Source: an uncultured Kordiimonas sp. | GTDB taxonomy: Bacteria; Pseudomonadota; Alphaproteobacteria; Sphingomonadales; Kordiimonadaceae | Assembly (NCBI GenBank): GCA_947500295.1 | Contig: CANMRM010000001.1 | Span: forward strand, 1,426,001-1,490,000 | Length of the DNA stretch: 64,000 bases | Direction: 5' to 3' | Shown here: piece after piece, positions 58,665 to 64,000 of the stretch | Layout: each line of letters begins with the position of its first letter | Position numbering within the stretch: the stretch's first letter is position 1 | The notes under the pieces: generated by a model | The model's database searches: none | What the model saw: only the letters and a program-made list of their open reading frames with translations | Told to the model about the DNA's origin: nothing | Translations under genes and position numbers: made by a program

Positions 58665-59635
58665 TGGAGTTCCTGACTGACATATTGCTGCTCTCTGATT
58701 CAACGCTGCGCATTGCCGCCCCCCTTATTCTGGCGGCACTTGCTGGTCTGTGTGCCGAACGGGCCGGCATTGTCGACATCGGGCTTGAAGGCAAAATGCT
58801 GGCGGCGGCATTTGGTGCAGCAAGCGCCGCCTCAATCACCGGTTCACCCTGGGCCGGACTGGTGTCCGGCATTCTGGTTTCTGTCCTGCTGGCTTTGCTT
58901 CACGGGTATGTTTCGATCAGCCAGCGCGGTAACCAGATTGTGTCGGGTATGGCGATAAACATCATGGTTGCGGGTTTGGCACCAACGCTTGCCAATGCGT
59001 GGTTCTCGCGCGGCGGGCAGACACCTTTGCTGCCCAACGAGGCGCGGTTTACCGAAATTACCCTGCCATTCGCGGATTTAGTGGCGGATGTTCCTTTGCT
59101 CGGCGCTGTGTACAGCGACTTGTTGTCCGGGCATTCACTTCTGACCTACGCAGCTTTTGCAGCTGTGCCTTTGGTGGCCTGGATGCTCTATAAAACGCGA
59201 TTTGGTCTTCGGCTCAGAGCTGTTGGTGAAAACCCGGAAGCCGTTGACACGGCCGGAATTTCGGTCACGCTTCTGCGGTATCAGGCGATGATAATTGCGG
59301 GCGTTTTGTGCGGTGTTTCAGGCAGCGCGCTCTCAACGGCGCTTGGTGCCGGGTTCATCCGGGACATGTCGGCGGGGAAGGGGTTTCTTGCTCTTGCGGC
59401 GATGATTTTCGGAAAATGGAAGCCTGTGCCGACGCTGCTCGCCTGTCTTCTGTTCGCCTTCGTTGACGCCCTGCAAGGGCGCCTTCAGGGGGTCAGTTTG
59501 CCACTCATTGGCGAGATTCCTGTGCAGTTCACGATCATGCTGCCCTATGTGTTAACAGTAATTATTTTGGCGGGCTTCGTCGGTAAAATGGAAGCTCCCA
59601 AAGCAAGTGGTATCCCCTATGAAAAAGATCGATGA
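58664..59635 (+). CDS. Nucleoside ABC importer permease 2
   Basis: 323 residues with eight to ten helices. RIAAPLILAALAGLCAERAGIVDIGLEGKMLAAAFGAA is the family signature. GNQIVSGMAINIMVAGLAPTLANAWF, RTRFGLRLRAVGENPEAVDTAGISVTLLRY and GKGFLALAAMIFGKWKPV follow. It pairs with permease 1 to form the channel. Its 3' end overlaps the cytidine deaminase gene by 17 bases, so import and first catabolic step are cotranslated. Confidence 0.94.
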   Translation: MEFLTDILLLSDSTLRIAAPLILAALAGLCAERAGIVDIGLEGKMLAAAFGAASAASITGSPWAGLVSGILVSVLLALLHGYVSISQRGNQIVSGMAINIMVAGLAPTLANAWFSRGGQTPLLPNEARFTEITLPFADLVADVPLLGAVYSDLLSGHSLLTYAAFAAVPLVAWMLYKTRFGLRLRAVGENPEAVDTAGISVTLLRYQAMIIAGVLCGVSGSALSTALGAGFIRDMSAGKGFLALAAMIFGKWKPVPTLLACLLFAFVDALQGRLQGVSLPLIGEIPVQFTIMLPYVLTVIILAGFVGKMEAPKASGIPYEKDR

Positions 59636-60068
59636 CACCGTGCTTGCTGCCATGACCAAGGCAGCAGTTTCGGCCCGCAGAAATTCCTATTCACCCTATT
59701 CCGGGTATGCGGTCGGTGCTGCCCTGTTGGCGGATGACGGTGCAGTTTACGCCGGGTGCAACGTGGAAAATGCAGCTTACCCGCTGGGTTTTTGTGCCGA
59801 GGCAAATGCAATAGGCAATATGGCGATGGCCGGTACCCGCCGGATTGAAGCTGTTGTCATCTCAGGGCCCAATGCCGAGGTTTGCGCGCCGTGCGGTGGC
59901 TGTCGCCAGCAGCTGCGGGAATTTGTCGGAGCAGAGGATATGCCCATCATCATTTGTGATGTTGATGGTCATGTTATCCTGGAGTCCAGCCTGTCCGAAA
60001 TGTTGCCGCACTCCTTTGGGCCGGACACAGTTAACGCTGTGCGCGAAGGCGGGGAGCAGGACAAATGA
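59619..60068 (+). CDS. cdd: Cytidine deaminase
   Basis: 149 residues, the tetrameric class. Zinc motif C59-A-E61 in GFCAEANAIG, with P-C92-G-G-C95 in APCGGCRQQLREF. Substrate segment GCNVENAAYPLG. It deaminates cytidine and deoxycytidine to uridine and deoxyuridine. ATG 59619 is taken; a GTG at 59607 is also possible. It sits between the importer and the pyrimidine phosphorylase, with a 4-base overlap into the latter. Confidence 0.95.
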   Translation: MKKIDDTVLAAMTKAAVSARRNSYSPYSGYAVGAALLADDGAVYAGCNVENAAYPLGFCAEANAIGNMAMAGTRRIEAVVISGPNAEVCAPCGGCRQQLREFVGAEDMPIIICDVDGHVILESSLSEMLPHSFGPDTVNAVREGGEQDK

Positions 60069-61405
60069 GCAAACAGTTGATCCCGCAGGAAATTATTCGC
60101 CAGAAACGAGACGGAAAAACAGTCAGCAGCGAAGACATCGCACTGTTTGTAGAGGGCATCACGGATGGGCGTGTGGCCGACAGCCAGATATCTGCATTTG
60201 CGATGGCTGTATTTTTCAACGGCATGACGCCTGAAGAGGGGGCTGCACTTACGTTGTCCATGCGCGATTCCGGGGATGTGATTGACTGGGGCGGGCTTGG
60301 GTTTGACAGGGATGCACCCATTGTCGACAAACATTCCACGGGAGGTGTTGGTGACAAGGTCAGCTTGATGCTTGCACCAATCGTGGCGGCATGCGGTGGT
60401 CTTGTGCCGATGATTTCAGGCCGGGGATTGGGGCACACGGGTGGCACACTCGATAAGTTCGAGAGCATCCCGGGATATGATCCCTACCCGAGCATTGAAC
60501 GGTTCGCGGATATCGTGAAAAATGTGGGATGCTCCATCATTGGGCAAACCGGTGAGCTGGCGCCAGCCGACAAGCGGTTTTATGCTGTACGTGATGTCAC
60601 TGCAACGGTCGAGAGCATCCCCCTCATTACAGCGTCGATTTTGTCCAAGAAGCTGTCGGCGGGTTTGAAGTCGCTTGTGATGGACGTGAAATTTGGCTCC
60701 GGCGCTTTTATGGCTGACTACGCAGATGCCAAGTCGCTTGCTGAAAATATCGTGCGCGTTGCCAGTGCGGCTGGGACGCCGACGCGAGCGCTGCTGACGG
60801 ACATGAACCAGGTGCTCGGGCGAACTGCAGGCAACGCAGTCGAAGTTATTGAATCGATTGAGTTTCTAACAAACCCTGCGGAGGCTGAACGCCGGCTGTA
60901 TGATGTGACCGTGGCGTTGGCCGCGCATATGCTGGCGATAAGTGGCGTACACAGGGATGTTGATGGGGCAGCCCGGGCTGCCGAAGAAAGCCTGACCAGC
61001 GGCAAAGCCGCAGACGTGTTTGAAAAAATGGTGGCGGCACAGGGCGGGCCATCTGATATACTGCGCTCCTACACCAAACAGGTCACTGTCGCGGACCAAT
61101 CTGTTGAGGTTATGAGTGACACCAGCGGCTATGTGACGGCTCAGGATACCCGGGCGATTGGCATGGCGGTGGTCGCGCTTGGTGGTGGCAGGACCGATCC
61201 AACAGCATCCATCGATCATGCCGTTGGACTAACGGCTATTGTTCAGGTCGGTGACCGTGTGGAAAAAGGTGCGCCGCTTGCGCTGGTGAAAGCGCACGAT
61301 AAGGCAGCCGCAGACGCGGCAGCTATCGCCGTTAAAAATGCAATAAAAGTGAGCGATGCTCCGGTTGATACCGCACCGGTTGTCGCAGAAATTGTTGAGG
61401 GCTGA
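60065..61405 (+). CDS. deoA: Thymidine (pyrimidine-nucleoside) phosphorylase
   Basis: 446 residues. Signature [24 protein letters not shown], then [21 protein letters not shown] and [26 protein letters not shown], which contacts the pyrimidine. The C-terminal domain has [32 protein letters not shown]. It phosphorolyses thymidine and deoxyuridine to base plus deoxyribose-1-phosphate. It is coupled to cdd (overlap 4 bases) and to deoB (2-base gap), reflecting the pathway order. Confidence 0.95.
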   Translation: MSKQLIPQEIIRQKRDGKTVSSEDIALFVEGITDGRVADSQISAFAMAVFFNGMTPEEGAALTLSMRDSGDVIDWGGLGFDRDAPIVDKHSTGGVGDKVSLMLAPIVAACGGLVPMISGRGLGHTGGTLDKFESIPGYDPYPSIERFADIVKNVGCSIIGQTGELAPADKRFYAVRDVTATVESIPLITASILSKKLSAGLKSLVMDVKFGSGAFMADYADAKSLAENIVRVASAAGTPTRALLTDMNQVLGRTAGNAVEVIESIEFLTNPAEAERRLYDVTVALAAHMLAISGVHRDVDGAARAAEESLTSGKAADVFEKMVAAQGGPSDILRSYTKQVTVADQSVEVMSDTSGYVTAQDTRAIGMAVVALGGGRTDPTASIDHAVGLTAIVQVGDRVEKGAPLALVKAHDKAAADAAAIAVKNAIKVSDAPVDTAPVVAEIVEG

Positions 61406-61407
61406 TC

Positions 61408-62625
61408 ATGGCACGCGCTTTCATTTTGGTTTTGGACAGCTTCGGCATCGGTGCCGCGCCGGACGCTGACAGTTTCGGAGACGAGGGCTCGGACACGTTC
61501 GGCCATATTGCTGAATGGTGTGCGGCCGGCAACGTGGCGGACGACAGGCCGTCAGCGGGCCCAATCAAGATACCTAATATGGTGGCGCTTGGGCTGGGAA
61601 AAGCTGCTGAGCTGGCGACCGGAAAAGTGCACCCCGGAACTGAATTTACCGGTGAGATCTCTGGCTTTTATGCGGCATGCGCAGAACGGTCGCTGGGCAA
61701 GGATACGCCGTCCGGTCATTGGGAGATGGCGGGGTTGCCCGTCGAGTTTGACTGGGGGTATTTCCAGCCTGATTATCCAAGCTTTCCCAAAGAGCTGATC
61801 GACAGGCTGGTTGAACGGACCGGTATCCCGGGCGTGCTTGGCAACAAGGCCGCATCCGGGACCGTGATCATTGAAGAGCTTGGTGACGAGCACGTCGCGA
61901 CCGGCAAGCCGATTGTTTATACATCGGCTGACAGCGTTATGCAGATTGCGGCCCACGAGGCGCATTTCGGGCTTGATCGACTGTATGAAGTATGTGCGGT
62001 CGCTCGGGAACTGGTGGATGACTATAATATCGGCCGTGTTATTGCCCGGCCATTCCTGGGTGAAAGCGGCGAATATGAACGAACCGGAAACCGCCGCGAC
62101 ATAGCAACACCACCGCACGCACCAACCTTGCTGGACCGGTTGACAGCGGAGGGCCGGGAAGTGATTTCCGTCGGGAAAATCGCCGATATTTTTGCCCATC
62201 GCGGCCTGACAAAAAAAGTGAAGGCAAACGGCCTCGACGGGCTGTTTGACCTCAGCCTGGACATGCAAAAAGATGCACAGGATGGCTCGCTGACCTTTGT
62301 CAATTTTGTAGATTTTGATCAATCATTTGGCCATCGCCGCAATGTGGCCGGTTATGCTGCGGCGCTTGAGTATTTCGATACAAGGTTGCCTGAGTTTCTC
62401 GAAAAGATGGCGCCCGATGACCTGGTTATTCTGACAGCGGATCATGGTTGCGATCCAACGTGGCCCGGCAGCGATCACACGCGCGAATTTGTGCCGTTTG
62501 TTGCCTATGGGCCAAACTTCATTAAGGGCAGTGGTGGTAGGCGAAATAGTTTTGCAGATATCGGCCAGACGATCGCCAAGCACCTTGGAATTGCGCCGCT
62601 TGCTGAAGGTGAGAGTGCGATTTAG
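61408..62625 (+). CDS. deoB: Phosphopentomutase
   Basis: 405 residues of the alkaline-phosphatase superfamily. [23 protein letters not shown] (metal Asp and loop), [12 protein letters not shown] with the phosphorylated Thr region, [14 protein letters not shown] and [18 protein letters not shown] with the metal-binding His/Asp cluster. It isomerises (deoxy)ribose-1-phosphate to the 5-phosphate for DeoC or the pentose pathway. Last gene of the tightly packed importer operon; the exported nuclease gene follows 33 bases on. Confidence 0.96.
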   Translation: MARAFILVLDSFGIGAAPDADSFGDEGSDTFGHIAEWCAAGNVADDRPSAGPIKIPNMVALGLGKAAELATGKVHPGTEFTGEISGFYAACAERSLGKDTPSGHWEMAGLPVEFDWGYFQPDYPSFPKELIDRLVERTGIPGVLGNKAASGTVIIEELGDEHVATGKPIVYTSADSVMQIAAHEAHFGLDRLYEVCAVARELVDDYNIGRVIARPFLGESGEYERTGNRRDIATPPHAPTLLDRLTAEGREVISVGKIADIFAHRGLTKKVKANGLDGLFDLSLDMQKDAQDGSLTFVNFVDFDQSFGHRRNVAGYAAALEYFDTRLPEFLEKMAPDDLVILTADHGCDPTWPGSDHTREFVPFVAYGPNFIKGSGGRRNSFADIGQTIAKHLGIAPLAEGESAI

Positions 62626-62658
62626 ATCTTTTTAGAACTGGTATAAGGGGAGAATACC

Positions 62659-63441
62659 ATGCGTTTGTTGACCGTTGTTATTATGGCAGTTTTGTTTGCC
62701 GCGGCCCCCGCAACTGCATACGGCCCGACGGGACATCGTGTGATTGCGGAACTCGCGTATGGATATCTGACACCTGACGCGCGCGCTGCCGTTGACGCAA
62801 TTCTTGGTGACGAGTTTCTGGCAGAAGCTGCAACCATGCCGGATGAAATGAGATCCAACCCGGATGAGTTCTGGCGGGTGGAGGCAAACCCGTATCACTA
62901 CATCAATGTCCCTTCCGGCGTGAGCTATGAGGAAAGTGAAAAAAACCCTGCGGGCGATGCCCTTACAGCGCTTGAAACATTCACCAGTGTTTTAACGGAC
63001 GAGTCTGCGAGTGCCGATGAAAAGCGGCGCGCGCTATGGTTTGTTGTTCATCTTGTCGGCGACTTGCATCAACCCCTTCATGTTGGCCACCCGGAGGACC
63101 GGGGCGGCAACTGGGTTGAAGTTGTGTTCATGGAAGAACTGACCAACCTTCACCGGTTGTGGGACGAGCATCTCATTCAGCACCAGCGGCTCTCTTTTAC
63201 AGAATGGACGCGGTTCCTGGAGCGCAAAATCAAGCCCGCGCATATAGAAGAGTGGCAACAAGCCAAGCCGATTGACTGGGTGCATGAAGATCTTGTGCTG
63301 CGCGACGACATCTATGCGAACAGCACCGGCATTCTTTCATGGGATTACGTTTACAAGTACACGCCACTCATCAAAAGCCAGTTGTCAAAAGGCGGTGTGC
63401 GCCTTGCCGGCTATTTGAATGAGATATTCAAAAAACAGTAA
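62659..63441 (+). CDS. S1/P1-type exported nuclease
   Basis: 260 residues. Signal peptide MRLLTVVIMAVLFAAAPATA; the mature protein begins YGPTGH. The zinc cluster ligands are readable: H26, D62, H80, H131 and D135 in VVHLVGDLHQPLHVG, H141, then H165 and D169 in LHRLWDEHL. In most members the mature N-terminus is a tryptophan that binds zinc through its backbone; here it is tyrosine, and the usual WAD motif reads MPD. It should cut single-stranded DNA/RNA to 5'-mononucleotides outside the cell, feeding the importer operon just upstream. Confidence 0.9.
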   Translation: MRLLTVVIMAVLFAAAPATAYGPTGHRVIAELAYGYLTPDARAAVDAILGDEFLAEAATMPDEMRSNPDEFWRVEANPYHYINVPSGVSYEESEKNPAGDALTALETFTSVLTDESASADEKRRALWFVVHLVGDLHQPLHVGHPEDRGGNWVEVVFMEELTNLHRLWDEHLIQHQRLSFTEWTRFLERKIKPAHIEEWQQAKPIDWVHEDLVLRDDIYANSTGILSWDYVYKYTPLIKSQLSKGGVRLAGYLNEIFKKQ

Positions 63442-63488
63442 TTTCCCCGTGCTTAATTGCTTGGAGCTGCCAACAAGGGGACGGGATC

Positions 63489-64000
63489 ATGCATTATAGA
63501 CATCTGTTCGTTGCCGCCATGTTGGGCCTGTCTGCCTGTTCCCATCAGGTCTTGGATGTTGAGCATGAGATTCAGTCGCCCGGGCAGGGCGAAGCCATGC
63601 TCTTTCCGCTGCCGGACAGGTCAAGCATTCTGACAACGATTGCATTTGGCTCCTGCGCTGACGAGGAGCTGCCCCAACCCATCTGGTCCGTGATTGCCGC
63701 AGAAAAGCCTGACCTCTTCCTCTTTGTCGGAGACAATGTGTATGCGGACAGGAATCGGGGAGAAATGGTTGAAGAATTCACGCGGGCCGAGCTTGAGTTT
63801 GCCTATGGGCTTTTAAGCCGACACCCTGATTTTTCACCTTTTCGCGCACAAACACCGATGCTGGCGACATGGGATGACCATGACTTTGGCAAAAATGATG
63901 GCGGTGTAGAGTTTTCCCTCAAGGCCGACGCAAAAGAACTCATGCTGGAAACTCTTGGCATGCCTCAAGACGAAGCGATGCCGACGCGGCCGGGTGTATA
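63489..64000 (+). CDS. PhoD-like alkaline phosphatase lipoprotein, N-terminal part (cut by window edge)
   Basis: The first 170 codons are visible. A signal peptide with lipobox MLGLSACSHQ makes it a lipoprotein (Cys17). The PhoD-type metallophosphatase begins TIAFGSCADEE, then LFLFVGDNVYADRNRG and MLATWDDHDFGKNDGG, with the metal Asp, Asn and His residues. There is no Tat motif, unlike the PhoD at 10474. Next to the nuclease it would dephosphorylate mononucleotides to nucleosides for uptake (inference). The rest is outside the window. Confidence 0.88.
   Translation, partial: MHYRHLFVAAMLGLSACSHQVLDVEHEIQSPGQGEAMLFPLPDRSSILTTIAFGSCADEELPQPIWSVIAAEKPDLFLFVGDNVYADRNRGEMVEEFTRAELEFAYGLLSRHPDFSPFRAQTPMLATWDDHDFGKNDGGVEFSLKADAKELMLETLGMPQDEAMPTRPGV

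Overview
The window reads as a chromosomal segment of a Gram-negative, probably marine alphaproteobacterium. The evidence is two TonB-dependent receptors, lipoproteins, a MipA/OmpV porin, an RND pump, a Zur-type Fur protein, moderate-to-high GC and dense coding. A Kordiimonas- or sphingomonad-like organism would fit, but this is inferred from gene content only. I see no rRNA, tRNA, CRISPR array, insertion sequence or prophage. No stretch longer than about 300 bases lacks a gene.

Layout. 0-3 kb: the 5' end of a GntR regulator, divergent from a TonB-dependent receptor, with two GTATAC operator-like sites between them. 3-10.4 kb: a NUDIX/winged-helix protein, two unrecognised secreted proteins, a small S26 peptidase-like protein, a D-aminoacylase-type amidohydrolase behind a BASS transporter, and an exported MTA/SAH-deaminase-like amidohydrolase. 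10.4-14.2 kb: a Tat-exported PhoD phosphatase and a cytoplasmic EAL protein. 14.2-21.4 kb: a detoxification or catabolic block (two GST-like proteins, a saccharopine-dehydrogenase-like reductase, a TetR regulator, an HSL-type esterase, an SDR and an aldehyde dehydrogenase).

21.5-30.7 kb is the most unusual part. A small secreted Cys-x-x-Cys protein, Zur, a MerC-like membrane protein and a TonB-dependent receptor form one operon. A DUF418 membrane protein follows, then a 30-base in-frame relic of a second receptor of the same family, then an ABC system with two large permeases. That ABC operon is headed by a second copy of the small Cys-x-x-Cys protein, with a palindrome resembling a Zur box in front of it. 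I propose one metal (probably zinc) acquisition or handling module.

30.8-44.7 kb: RND permease and adaptor, a minimal K+ channel, a patatin lipoprotein / lipoprotein / GltS operon, small envelope proteins (glycine-zipper, HdeA-like, DUF4136), a membrane EAL protein, MipA/OmpV, a lipoprotein of the endonuclease/exonuclease/phosphatase fold and a PepSY protein.

44.7-64 kb is a nearly complete nucleic-acid scavenging island. It has an exported S1/P1 nuclease and a PhoD-like phosphatase, an exported adenosine deaminase, an NCS2 nucleobase permease and a four-gene nucleoside ABC importer. Inside the cell it has cytidine deaminase, pyrimidine and purine nucleoside phosphorylases, two phosphoribosyltransferases, thymidine kinase, phosphopentomutase, deoxyribose-phosphate aldolase and a two-domain aldehyde dehydrogenase. 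Together these can take extracellular DNA or RNA to bases, glyceraldehyde-3-phosphate and oxidised acetaldehyde. A perfect 10-bp inverted repeat lies between the divergent upp and importer operons. No regulator gene was found in the island.
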